Translations under genes and position numbers: made by a program
In this document: positions 18,323 through 27,217 of the stretch, piece after piece
How positions within the stretch are numbered: the stretch's first letter is position 1
How the letters are laid out: every line of letters starts with the position of its first letter
The notes under the pieces: generated by a model
Databases searched by the model: none
The model's input: only the letters and a program-made list of their open reading frames with translations
What the model was told of the DNA's origin: nothing
Assembly: GCA_016712665.1 (NCBI GenBank)
Contig: JADJQP010000007.1
Coordinates: forward strand, 77,681-141,680
Length of the DNA: 64,000 nucleotides
Direction: 5' to 3'
Source: Bacteroidota bacterium
GTDB taxonomy: Bacteria; Bacteroidota; Bacteroidia; Chitinophagales; Chitinophagaceae

Positions 18323-19786
18323 CTATTTTAAAGTCTTCATAACGATGTCTTTCACATCCTTCATGTGGATTCTTTCCTGAGCCATACTATCACGATATCT
18401 GATGGTAACTGTAGAATCTTCTTTTGTCTGATGATCTATGGTAACACAAAAAGGCGTGCCTAAGGCATCCATACGTCTGTAGCGTTTGCCAATACTGTCT
18501 TTTTCTTCGTAATAACACAAAAAATGCTCTCTACATTCAAACAGCAGATCTTTTGCTAATTCAGCAAGACCATCTTTTTTCATCAGTGGTAAAATGGCCA
18601 ATTTAATGGGGGCTAACTTAGGTGGAAATTTCAACACCACTCTGCTATCTTGTTTTTCGTCGGTGCTCAAATCCTCCTCTGTATAGGCTTCGCTCAACAC
18701 CATCAAAATAGTGCGGTCGAGACCAATAGACGTTTCAATAACATAGGGAATATAGTTGCCATAGGGTTTTCCGGTACTTTCATCAATATCATTGTCGAAG
18801 TATACCATTTTCTTTTTGCTGTATTCCTGATGTTGCCTTAAGTCAAAATCAGTACGGGAGTGAATGCCTTCTACCTCCTTGAAGCCCATTGGAAAATGGT
18901 ATTCGATATCACATGCTGCATCTGCATAGTGGGCTAATTTTACATGATCGTGAAAACGATACCGATCTTTTGAAATACCCAATTCGAGGTGCCATTGCAT
19001 TCGCGTTTGTTTCCAATGTTCATACCATTGTTGTTGGGTACCGGGGCGCACAAAAAACTGCATTTCCATTTGTTCAAATTCACGCATTCTAAAAATAAAA
19101 CCGCGTGCAACGATTTCGTTTCTAAAAGCTTTTCCGATTTGTGCAATGCCGAACGGAATTTTCATTCTGCCGGTTTTTTGCACATTTAAAAAATTTACAA
19201 AAATACCTTATGCGGTTTCAGGACGTAGATAAATAGTATCTGATTCTTCGGCTACAGAACCCAATTGGGTTGCAAACATCAAATTAAACTGGCGAACCTC
19301 AGTCCAATTGCAAGTACCGCTAATGGGGCATTTGATTTGATGAGTATCGATTAGATTTTTCAATCCTACAAAATCATCTTGAGCCAATAAGGCTTCCATT
19401 TCCGAAATCAGCGCATTGTCGCTTTCTTCCTGAATGCCAAGTTCCCTGTTTTTTTCAACATGCGCTTCAATTAGATGGTCGACTCTATATCTTTTTTTGC
19501 TGTCCTTATTATCAATCATAGGGTCGCTGAAATTATCCACATGTCCGCTTGCTTTCCAGATGCTTGGGTGCATAAAAATGGCGGAGTCGAGGCCTACAAT
19601 ATTTTCGTTTTGGTATACCATACTACGCCACCAAGCGTCTTTAATATTTTTTTTCAGTTCGACGCCCCATTGTCCGTAATCGTATACTGCCGAGAGTCCA
19701 TCATAAATTTCGCTGCTTTGAAATATAAAACCATACTCTTTGCAATGCGAAATGATTGCTGCTAAATTGTTTTGTTCTGCTGCCAT
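18323..19786 (-). CDS. glyQS: Glycyl-tRNA synthetase (homodimeric type), one in-frame stop
   Basis: The enzyme charges tRNA-Gly. The N-terminal part (about residues 1-192) includes GFIFQSSEIYDGLSAVYDYG and ends in RPETA. The C-terminal part continues in the same frame with GIFVNFLNVQKTGRMKIPFGIAQIGKAFRNE, the class II motif 2 region. The codon at 19210-19208 is TAA where the family has Gln (RPETAQGIF, CAA). Read through, the protein is 487 residues, normal for the alpha-2 form. TAA is used as an ordinary stop throughout the window, so code reassignment is not supported. A single base error or a recent mutation is likely. Confidence 0.9.
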
Positions 19787-19793
19787 AAGGGGA

Positions 19794-19801
19794 CAAATTT
19801 A
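19794..19801 (-). promoter_or_regulatory. Promoter -7 box (TAAATTTG), leaderless spacing
   Basis: On the minus strand this reads TAAATTTG and ends seven bases before the ATG of the glycyl-tRNA synthetase gene. Confidence 0.6.
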
Positions 19802-19837
19802 AAGGGATAATTTGGTAATTGGGTATTTTCATTCATT

Positions 19838-19875
19838 AAAAAAACTGCTTTCAATTTCTCGAAAGCAGTTTTTTT
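19838..19875. terminator. Hairpin terminator
   Basis: Ten-base arms (AACTGCTTTC / GAAAGCAGTT) with an eight-base loop, an A-run on the left and a T-run on the right. It lies just downstream of the leftward T9SS cargo gene ending at 19894. Confidence 0.8.
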
Positions 19876-19893
19876 GGATCTGATAGTATCCTA

Positions 19894-20910
19894 TTACTTT
19901 ATAAACTTGAAGCTTGTGTTTTCAGATTTGCAATACAATTTTAGCAGATACATTCCCCTGGTGTACTGATCTGTATGAATCACGTTCCTTCCTTTTGATA
20001 GAGGACCTTTTTCGATGATTCTGCCATTCAAATCAGAGAGTACAAACTGAAAATCATCGCCATTAAAAATGTCAATTCGAAGTTCATTTTGACTAGTGAA
20101 GTAGTCAATATTATAATTCTCTGTTTTTGTAAAAATATCATATCCTACACCTCCACCAGTTGTTTTTGCCTTGGGGATAAATCTAAAAACTCTTCCAGCA
20201 GGTGGATTGCCCGTAACACCCGGAGGGCTCAAAAAATTTAAGTTGGTTGCAGAATCCAGTTGTGGATTCGAAATATTTCCCGATAGACTATAAGCCTTTC
20301 TGCAGTCTAAATTTGGTGAATTTAAGTCAAGTGAGTCAAATATACCAAACCATGCGCCTGGCCCACCATCATATAAATCGGCTAAGGGCGAAACCAAATT
20401 ACTATTGCCGTAGTGTACCTCAATTATATCGGATGTTTCATACAACCATAATTGAAAATCGATAGAATCTGCAAGATTTCCATTGTCAATGGGGTTATAA
20501 AAGCCGGCATTTTTCCACTCAATTTTTCCAATTCGGTTGGGTGCCGTTCCCGTCATTAAATAGGAAATAGGAGAAAAGCTACCATTTCCTGAGGTGTCTT
20601 TGTCTTGAAGATCGCTGCCGTGCGCGACAATTGCATTAAAATAGGGTTTGTTAAACGGGTCGGGAGTGGTAGACACCATTGCACCGGATCCTGAAACGGT
20701 TACCTGATTTACACTATCCTTAAAAAATCGGAAATAAAACCCGAGGTTCACTACCAAGTCGGTATCGTCCCACCATGCACCATTATTGACAGACACAGGA
20801 GAGGAGAGCAAATTGAAGGGCATGCTGTACGTTGAATCTTTGTAATATTTGTATTGCGCATTGGCTTGGAGACTAACAATGATTCCAATGATAAAAAGTA
20901 GTTTTTTCAT
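19894..20910 (-). CDS. Secreted protein with T9SS type A sorting tail
   Basis: The 338-residue protein starts MKKLLFIIGIIVSLQANAQ, a Sec signal peptide, so I place the start at 20910 rather than further upstream. The last ~75 residues show the type A sorting pattern: an FNGDDFQFVLSDLNGR segment, then GRNVIHTDQYTRGMYLLKL and a basic end (SFKFIK). The middle is a beta-rich domain with a WDDTD segment and an EWKNAGFYNP segment; it is not a family I recognise. It should pass the outer membrane by the T9SS and stay on the surface or be released. Confidence 0.85.
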   Translation of the reverse strand: MKKLLFIIGIIVSLQANAQYKYYKDSTYSMPFNLLSSPVSVNNGAWWDDTDLVVNLGFYFRFFKDSVNQVTVSGSGAMVSTTPDPFNKPYFNAIVAHGSDLQDKDTSGNGSFSPISYLMTGTAPNRIGKIEWKNAGFYNPIDNGNLADSIDFQLWLYETSDIIEVHYGNSNLVSPLADLYDGGPGAWFGIFDSLDLNSPNLDCRKAYSLSGNISNPQLDSATNLNFLSPPGVTGNPPAGRVFRFIPKAKTTGGGVGYDIFTKTENYNIDYFTSQNELRIDIFNGDDFQFVLSDLNGRIIEKGPLSKGRNVIHTDQYTRGMYLLKLYCKSENTSFKFIK

Positions 20911-20924
20911 AATAAAAATTTTTG

Positions 20925-20932
20925 CAAAAATA
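20925..20932 (-). promoter_or_regulatory. Promoter -7 box (TATTTTTG)
   Basis: Minus-strand TATTTTTG, 14 bases upstream of the start codon of the T9SS cargo gene at 20910. Confidence 0.5.
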
Positions 20933-21002
20933 CGTAATTGCAAAATATGGTATTCACTTCGTTAAGAAAGTTTATTAAATTTTTCAGCTCAGAAATAATT
21001 GC

Positions 21003-21010
21003 TAATTTTG
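21003..21010 (+). promoter_or_regulatory. Promoter -7 box (TAATTTTG)
   Basis: Exact TAnnTTTG match 29 bases upstream of the ATG at 21040. Confidence 0.55.
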
Positions 21011-21039
21011 CGTCTCATCTTAAAAACCAAAAAATTGTC

Positions 21040-21435
21040 ATGCAAGAATTAATTAATAAACTGATCAGCGAGGTAGGTTTAAACGCTGAGCAAGCACAAA
21101 AAACCGTAGACACCGTAATGACCTTTGTGAAATCAAAATTGCCGGCGGCTCTTTCTGGAAATATCGATGCGATGTTTTCGGGTGCACAGGGTGAAATGAA
21201 ACAAGAGAGTTACAAAGAAAAGGCAGAAGATTTTGCGGAAGCTACCAAAGAAAAGTTGGAAGATTTGGCAGGGCAAGCCAAAGAAAAATTAGGCGAAGCG
21301 GCTGAAAAAGCAGAAGATTTTGCTGAACAAGCTAAGGAGAAGTTGAGCGAAGTGGCAGACAAAGCCGAAGATCTTGCCAAGGACGCTTTTGATAAACTCA
21401 AAGGTATGTTTGGCGGTAGCGACAAAAAGGACTAA
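21040..21435 (+). CDS. LEA-like protein with 11-residue amphipathic repeats
   Basis: The 131-residue protein has a small helical N-terminal domain (about residues 1-50, with LISEVGLNAEQAQKTVDTVM, like DUF937/DUF2780-type modules). After that come about five repeats of the kind AKEKLxEAAEKAEDFAEQ (about 60-120), then a Gly/Lys tail. Such 11-mer Ala/Lys/Glu helices are typical of LEA and apolipophorin-like stress proteins. No signal peptide is seen, so it is probably cytoplasmic. I chose ATG 21040 because the frame upstream overlaps the promoter box. A perfect hairpin terminator follows. Confidence 0.75.
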   Translation: MQELINKLISEVGLNAEQAQKTVDTVMTFVKSKLPAALSGNIDAMFSGAQGEMKQESYKEKAEDFAEATKEKLEDLAGQAKEKLGEAAEKAEDFAEQAKEKLSEVADKAEDLAKDAFDKLKGMFGGSDKKD

Positions 21436-21457
21436 GTTTCAAAAGACAAAGATTCAG

Positions 21458-21487
21458 GACCAACCGATATCGGTTGGTCTTTTTTTA
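21458..21487 (+). terminator. Perfect 11-bp hairpin terminator
   Basis: Arms GACCAACCGAT and ATCGGTTGGTC abut with no spacer, followed by an eight-T run. It ends the LEA-like gene 22 bases after its stop codon. Confidence 0.85.
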
Positions 21488-21532
21488 TTTTGCAAGCTGA
21501 AACCTGGTTTCGAATTTCTACCTTTACCACCT

Positions 21533-22810
21533 ATGATTGAAACGTCTGCCAAACGATTACTTATTCCTGTTTTTCTTACTGTGTTTATCGACCTCTTAGG
21601 TGCTACATTGGTGTTACCGATTCTAGCGCCCTTGTTTCTGGACTTAAAAAATGGCATTAGTCCCATCGATTTTACGCAAATAACAGATATGCAAACCCAA
21701 ATTCCGTTAATACTTAAGCAGCGGACTTTTTTATTTGGTTTGCTGATTGCCGCCTTTCCGTTAGCACAATTTTTTGGTGCCCCATTATTAGGAGCCTGGG
21801 CTGATAATGTGGGAAGAAAAAAGGTGTTGCTGCTTTCATTAGCAGGCACCTTGCTGGGATATATTTTATTTGCCATTGGTATTCATTATCATATGATTTG
21901 GTTATTGTTTGTAGCACGTATTTTAGATGGGTTTACCGGTGGCAATATTTCAATAGCTTTTTCAGCAATCAGTGATATCAGTACACCTGAAACCAAAACC
22001 AAGAATTTTGGGCTTATCGGCATGGCATTTGGTCTCGGATTTATTATTGGGCCTTATATCGGCGGTAAATTGTCCGATCCGAATTTGGTAAGCTGGTTCA
22101 ATTTCGAAACGCCTTTTTGGTTTGCGGCCATACTTTGTATAGTCAATATTATTTTGGTAATTATCTACTTTTTTGAAACACTTAAATCCTTTTCAACAAA
22201 GCCACTGAACGTATTGCAAGGGTTTCATAATATCGCCACTGTATTTCATCGCATCGAATTACGCAGCATTTTTTTGGTGGTCTTTTTGCTCACCTTTGGG
22301 TTCAGCATTTTTACACAATTTCTTCAAGTATACCTGATTCAAAAATTTAGTTTCACACAATCCGGTATTGGTGATTACTTTGCATATATTGGAATCTGTA
22401 TAGCAATTACGCAAGGGTTTATCACACGAAAACTTGCTGGAAAAATTTCACCACAGCAAGCGGTTTCTATTTTTACATTTACGCTTTCCCTGGCCTTGAT
22501 GCTGGTGTTAGCGCCGCAACAATCAATATATCTTTATTTGGTATCGCCATTCATTGCCGTAAGCCAAGGTATTTTGTCTCCCAATTTGCAAACGATTGTT
22601 TCGAACAGTGGCGGCGAGACTGAGCAAGGTGAAATACTTGGAATTAATCAATCGGTGCAATCATTAGCGCAAGGTATACCGCCCATAGTGGCAGGCATCG
22701 TGGTTAGTATCAATATGTATTTGCCCATAATTTTATCTTCTATTTTTACTTGTTTGGCTTGGCTTACCTTTGTACTTTTATGTAAAAAAATACGCACTCC
22801 CAAAATCTAA
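21533..22810 (+). CDS. MFS transporter (TetA-like DHA1 family)
   Basis: The 425-residue protein has about twelve membrane helices. LGAWADNVGRKKVLL (residue ~86 on) is MFS motif A, and GNISIAFSAISDIS and FGLIGMAFGLGFIIGPYIGG match motif C of DHA1 drug:H+ antiporters. This points to efflux rather than uptake, but the substrate is unknown. I placed the start at ATG 21533; the longer frame overlaps the LEA-like gene and the terminator. TACCTTTA (21519-21526) seven bases upstream is a variant -7 box. The PPK2 gene follows by eight bases and may be co-transcribed. Confidence 0.82.
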   Translation: MIETSAKRLLIPVFLTVFIDLLGATLVLPILAPLFLDLKNGISPIDFTQITDMQTQIPLILKQRTFLFGLLIAAFPLAQFFGAPLLGAWADNVGRKKVLLLSLAGTLLGYILFAIGIHYHMIWLLFVARILDGFTGGNISIAFSAISDISTPETKTKNFGLIGMAFGLGFIIGPYIGGKLSDPNLVSWFNFETPFWFAAILCIVNIILVIIYFFETLKSFSTKPLNVLQGFHNIATVFHRIELRSIFLVVFLLTFGFSIFTQFLQVYLIQKFSFTQSGIGDYFAYIGICIAITQGFITRKLAGKISPQQAVSIFTFTLSLALMLVLAPQQSIYLYLVSPFIAVSQGILSPNLQTIVSNSGGETEQGEILGINQSVQSLAQGIPPIVAGIVVSINMYLPIILSSIFTCLAWLTFVLLCKKIRTPKI

Positions 22811-22818
22811 AAGTAATT

Positions 22819-23577
22819 ATGGCTCGACCGACACCAATTAAACTCGCAAAATTGCCTACAAGGGCTCCCAAGAGTTTAGATAAAGACAAAATTAAGAATA
22901 TTACCAAAGGATATCTCGATGAGATAAACACTTTGCAAAATTTGATGTATGCGGAGTCAAAACACTCCTTGCTGGTAATCATTCAGGGCATGGATGCAAG
23001 TGGTAAAGATGGGTTAATCAGAGATGTTTTTACCAATGTGAATCCATTGGGCATACAAGTGAAATCGTGGAAAGCGCCTACGGCGGAGGAGTTGGCACAC
23101 GATTTTTTGTGGCGGATTCATCAGCATACACCAGCAAAAGGTATGATACAGTTGCATAATAGGTCACATTATGAAGATATACTCATTACAAGAGTACATC
23201 AGTGGATTGATGACAATACCGCAAAAAAACGTATTCAATCAATTTCTAATTTTGAGAATCATCTTTTCGAAAACAACCAAACTACCATTCTCAAATTTTA
23301 TCTTCATATTTCGCATGAGGAGCAATTGTTGCGACTGAATGAGCGGATGCAGATACCTGAAAAAATGTGGAAGTATAATGAAAATGATTTAAAGGAATCG
23401 GAGCTGTGGGATGATTATATGAAATATTACGAGGAGGCGATTACGCTTTGTAATAGACCGGAATGGATCATCGTGCCCTCCGACCAAAACTGGTACAAAA
23501 ATTATGTGGTGGCCGAAACCCTTTTGAAAACCCTCAAATCCTTTAAAATGGAATTTCCAGGGATGAAAAAAGGATAA
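22819..23577 (+). CDS. Polyphosphate kinase 2 family protein
   Basis: The 252-residue protein has the P-loop IIQGMDASGKDG (Lys63), the lid and base segment HNRSHYEDILI (about 113-123), and a WKYNENDLKE lid region. These are hallmarks of single-domain PPK2 enzymes, which use polyphosphate to phosphorylate nucleotides (AMP, ADP or GDP, depending on class). Its length fits class I or III rather than the two-domain class II. It follows the MFS gene by eight bases. Which nucleotide it prefers cannot be told from this sequence. Confidence 0.9.
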   Translation: MARPTPIKLAKLPTRAPKSLDKDKIKNITKGYLDEINTLQNLMYAESKHSLLVIIQGMDASGKDGLIRDVFTNVNPLGIQVKSWKAPTAEELAHDFLWRIHQHTPAKGMIQLHNRSHYEDILITRVHQWIDDNTAKKRIQSISNFENHLFENNQTTILKFYLHISHEEQLLRLNERMQIPEKMWKYNENDLKESELWDDYMKYYEEAITLCNRPEWIIVPSDQNWYKNYVVAETLLKTLKSFKMEFPGMKKG

Positions 23578-23605
23578 AAAAGTTTGAATAAATAAGATTG
23601 CGTAT

Positions 23606-23613
23606 TATCTTTA
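23606..23613 (+). promoter_or_regulatory. Possible -7 box (TATCTTTA) for mscL
   Basis: One mismatch from TAnnTTTG (final A), 22 bases before the mscL ATG. Confidence 0.35.
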
Positions 23614-23635
23614 GGGTTCACAAAAAACACTAACT

Positions 23636-24004
23636 ATGAGTTTTATTTCAGAATTTAAGGAATTTGCCATGAAAGGCAATGTTATGGATTTAGCCGTCGG
23701 CGTTATTATCGGTGGCGCATTTGGAAAAATCATTTCGTCTCTAGTAGACGATGTGCTGATGCCTATAATAGGTACTTTGGTAGGAAATGATTTTGAAAAA
23801 TTGTCCACGACCATTAACGGGGCCACTGTAAAATACGGGATGTTTATTCAAAATGTAGTTAACTTTATTATTATTGCATTCGTAATTTTTATGATGATTA
23901 AGGCCATGAATAAAATGAAAAAGGCAGAAGAAGCTGCTCCACCTGCTGGCCCATCACCAACCGATGCGCTTTTGATGGAAATAAGAGATGCTCTAAAGAA
24001 ATAA
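23636..24004 (+). CDS. mscL: Large-conductance mechanosensitive channel
   Basis: The 122-residue protein shows the MscL pattern: FKEFAMKGNVMDLAVGVIIGGAFGKIISSLVDDVLMPIIG forms the first, pore-lining helix with its Gly-rich packing face. A second helix (NFIIIAFVIFMMIKAM) and a charged cytoplasmic helix (PTDALLMEIRDALKK) follow. Length is slightly short but normal. MscL opens on membrane tension and vents solutes on osmotic downshock. A terminator follows 27 bases after the stop. Confidence 0.96.
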   Translation: MSFISEFKEFAMKGNVMDLAVGVIIGGAFGKIISSLVDDVLMPIIGTLVGNDFEKLSTTINGATVKYGMFIQNVVNFIIIAFVIFMMIKAMNKMKKAEEAAPPAGPSPTDALLMEIRDALKK

Positions 24005-24030
24005 TAACTTGTTAAAGTATGTAATACTGC

Positions 24031-24061
24031 AAATGCCACCAAAATATTGGTGGCATTTTTG
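24031..24061 (+). terminator. Hairpin terminator after mscL
   Basis: Eleven-base arms (AATGCCACCAA / TTGGTGGCATT) with a four-base loop, then a T-run. Confidence 0.85.
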
Positions 24062-24081
24062 CATCCTAAAAACACTATATC

Positions 24082-25119
24082 ATGAAGAAAATTGCAACAG
24101 CAATTATTGCACTTATGTCTGTTCTTAATTTGCAAGCACAGGTCGACAAAAAATCAGATGACTTACAAAAGGATTTAAAACGAAAGGTAGAAGCAAAAGA
24201 TGAGGGTTGGAAAAAAGGGGGCCTTATCAATATCGGTATTAACCAAGGCATTTTGGAAAACTGGGCTGCTGGTGGCGAAAGACTTTCATTTGCTGCCAAT
24301 GGTCAATTTAATGGATTTTTGGCTCGAATCAAAAGTAATACCATATTTGAAAATACCTTAGATTTATACTACGGTTTAAACTATGTAGCGTCCAATAATT
24401 TTGTTCCACGTAAACTTGACGATAGAATTGATTTTTCAAGCAGGTATGGCATGCAACCCAAAAATTGGACGGTGGCCAAAAGTAAATTCAAAAAGCATAC
24501 CTATTTCACAGGTCTTTTTAGGTTTCAATCGCAATTTACAGAAGGATACAATTATGAAACACCGGGATGGCAGTTGAACCCTACTTCGGAATTTTTATCA
24601 CCGGCTTTTTTCACCCTTGCGCTTGGAGCAGAGTATAGACCCAATGATAATTTTTCCATATTTATTTCCCCTATTGCAGCAAAAGCGACATTTGTTAAAT
24701 CAAAATATACCACACTTGCTTCAGCCTTTGGTGTAGAAAAAGGCAAAACCAGTCGATTGGAAGTAGGTGCGTACCTAACTGCAAAGTATAGAACCTCCAT
24801 CACCAAAAATATTAACTATAGTACCCGAATCGATTTGTTTTCAAATTATTTAGCCAAGAATTCAGTGCTCAGCAATGGCATTCTTAAAAAAGATAATCCA
24901 GGAAATATTGATATATTATGGGATAACTTTTTTGCCATGAAAATCAGCAAATTTATCGGAGCCGGACTTGGATTCACCTTCTTCTATGATAATGATCAAC
25001 CCGGCCAGAAAAGCAAAAAGACGACCGATGCAAACGGCAATACTACCATGGGTTATGGACCTTTAGGCTGGATTCAAATGAAACAAACCCTTAATATTGG
25101 CTTTAGCTACAAACTATAG
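24082..25119 (+). CDS. DUF3078 outer-membrane beta-barrel-like protein
   Basis: The 345-residue protein has a signal peptide (MKKIATAIIALMSVLNLQAQ), then GWKKGGLINIGINQGILENWAAGGERLS, which is the start of the DUF3078 family. Alternating hydrophobic and polar strands ending in an aromatic (for example GWIQMKQTLNIGFSYKL) suggest a beta barrel in the outer membrane. Function is not known for the family. It lies between two hairpin terminators and so appears monocistronic. Confidence 0.88.
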   Translation: MKKIATAIIALMSVLNLQAQVDKKSDDLQKDLKRKVEAKDEGWKKGGLINIGINQGILENWAAGGERLSFAANGQFNGFLARIKSNTIFENTLDLYYGLNYVASNNFVPRKLDDRIDFSSRYGMQPKNWTVAKSKFKKHTYFTGLFRFQSQFTEGYNYETPGWQLNPTSEFLSPAFFTLALGAEYRPNDNFSIFISPIAAKATFVKSKYTTLASAFGVEKGKTSRLEVGAYLTAKYRTSITKNINYSTRIDLFSNYLAKNSVLSNGILKKDNPGNIDILWDNFFAMKISKFIGAGLGFTFFYDNDQPGQKSKKTTDANGNTTMGYGPLGWIQMKQTLNIGFSYKL

Positions 25120-25148
25120 AGCACAAGCAAAAAATAATCTTAATTTCG

Positions 25149-25183
25149 CAACTCCCTTTGTAAATAGAAGGGAGTTGTTTTTT
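25149..25183 (+). terminator. Hairpin with T-run directly against the next start codon
   Basis: Perfect 10-bp stem CAACTCCCTT / AAGGGAGTTG with a nine-base loop, followed by six T, then the ATG at 25184. It fits a terminator for the DUF3078 gene. TAATTTCG (25141-25148), one mismatch from a -7 box, lies just before it, so it could instead be a leader hairpin that gates the next gene. Confidence 0.7.
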
Positions 25184-27126
25184 ATGAATGGAACGAAATC
25201 GCTATTTCCTGAAGTATATCCTAAAGTGCTTGTGCAATTGGGGTACTTACTATTGATTAGTCAGTTGATACGGATTGCTTTTTTAGGGATTCATTTCCAA
25301 TATTTTTCTGTCAATTCTCTGTCTGAGTATTTCGAAATTTTTTATTACAGTCTTCGTTTCGATTTGTCGAGTATTGTAACCGTTAATTTTCTATATCTTG
25401 CCTTAGCACTTTGTCCCTTTACCAAAACAAGTAGCAGGCTGATAAAAAGACTACTTAGCTTTCTTTTTGTGCTATCGAATGGTGTGGCCTTTATTTTTGA
25501 CATAGCCGATATTGGTTATTTCCCCTATGTAAGAAGGCGAATGACTGCCGAGGTCTTTCATCTCATCGAAAAAAAATCGGACTTTCTCGATTTGCTGCCT
25601 AATTATCTGCAAAAATTCTGGTACGTAAGCATTTTGATTGTGGTGCTCATGGTTTTCTTACTTTTCATAGCCAAAAGAATCGCTGCCATAAGCAATAGCC
25701 AAGGGCTTACTATTCGAAATGCGGTTCTCTACCTATTGTGCATGGGTGGGGCGGTGATTACCGTCAGAGGTGGTTTGCAGCTAAGGCCAATCACATTAAG
25801 CAATGCAGTAGTAATTGATGAAAGCGAAAATATTCCCCTCATTCTCAATACGCCCTTTTCTATTTTGAAAACCTTGGAAAGCGAAAAGCTTGAAGATTTG
25901 ACCTTTTTTACAAATGAAGAATTGAAAACCTATTTTAATCCCATCAAGAACTATGGAGCAGGTCCTCATGGTGAAAGGCAGATATTCAAGAATCAGAATG
26001 TGGTGGTTATTATTCTCGAAAGTTTTGGCAAGGGATTTACAGGTATAGGGGGAAGAAAAAGTTTTACGCCCTTTTTGGATAGTTTAATGGAAGTTAGCCG
26101 AACCTTCGATTTTGCCTTTGCCAATGCGTATCGCAGTGCAGATGGGATTCCTGCTATTTTGTCAAGCATCCCTTACTTTATGAACGATCCTTTTCCACTT
26201 TCTCCGTACGCAACCAATCAAATTGACGCCTTGCCATCATTATTAAAACAAAAGGGGTATGCCACTTCGTTCTTTCATGGAGGCACCAATGGTACCATGA
26301 GTTTTGATTCGTATTGCAAAAATGCCGGCTTCGATAAATATTTTGGAAGAAAGGAATATGGCAATGATGATGATTATGACGGGACATGGGGTATTTGGGA
26401 TGAGCACTTTTTGCAATATTTTTCGCAAACCTTGTCAACGGAAAAAGAGCCGTTTTTTTCTACTGTGTTTACCTTGAGTTCGCACGAGCCTTTTGCCATT
26501 CCAAAAAAAGACCGGAATCAGCCCTTTGCCAAACTCAAGGGAATTGAAAGAGGAGTGGCCTATGCAGATAGGGCTTTGCAATTGTTTTTTCAAACCGCCT
26601 CCAAAACAAGTTGGTTTGACAATACGCTTTTGTGATTACAGCCGATCATAATTTTTTGGCGTACAACGATTCATTGGGTTATTACAATCAAGGATTGGGA
26701 CTGTTTTCTATACCTGTATTATTTTATTCGCCCAAAGATGCTTCCCTTAAGGGACTTGATCACAATCTGATGCAACAACTGGATATTATGCCCTCCATAT
26801 TGGATTATATGAATTATGATAAACCCTTTTTCAGTTTTGGAAAAAGTGTTTTCGATAGTACCACAACTTCTTTCAGTTATGCCTCCATCAATAATCAATA
26901 CTACATGTTGAATGCACCGTATTTGATAACGGCTCAATTTGATAAGGTGACCGGCTATTATGACTATAGATCCGACAGTACCCTACGAACGAATCTTATT
27001 GCAAGTGGGGATTCTAGCTTTTTACAGAATAAGAATAAGTACCATGCCTTTCTGCAACTGCTTCACCATAGTATCATTCACAACGAGCAGTCGTTTCAAA
27101 CCTATCAGAAGGCAAATCGTCAGTAA
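25184..27126 (+). CDS. LTA-synthase-like sulfatase-family membrane enzyme, one frameshift
   Basis: An N-terminal region of about five membrane helices (to about residue 220) is followed by an exported alkaline-phosphatase-superfamily domain: VVIILESFGKGF (metal Asp/Glu and Thr region), AYRSADGIPAILSSIPY (nucleophile region), FFHGGTNGTMSF, and DHNF at the late metal site. The frame breaks at the T-run 26628-26631. Adding one T gives NTLFVITADHNF and a normal 647-residue protein. Such enzymes transfer phosphoglycerol or phosphoethanolamine, or act as phosphatases, on envelope polymers. The start sits right after a hairpin. Confidence 0.85.
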
Positions 27127-27196
27127 GAAATACTAGTTAACGATACTTTATAGGAAAATACTAAGTTGCAATAAGATTTGAAAGTATAAAATATTG

Positions 27197-27204
27197 TAGC
27201 TTTG
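27197..27204 (+). promoter_or_regulatory. Promoter -7 box (TAGCTTTG) for ahcY
   Basis: Exact TAnnTTTG match 13 bases before the ahcY ATG. Confidence 0.6.
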
Positions 27205-27217
27205 CAAAAATTTTTAT

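Noticed and set aside
18323..19786. Reassignment of TAA to Gln
   Set aside because: Only one gene shows an internal TAA, while many intact genes end in TAA.
20938..21039. An N-terminal extension of the LEA-like protein
   Set aside because: The extension overlaps the TAATTTTG promoter box and the upstream gene's promoter; ATG 21040 gives the natural start.
21374..21532. An N-terminal extension of the MFS transporter
   Set aside because: It runs through the LEA-like gene and its terminator; ATG 21533 begins just before the first membrane helix.
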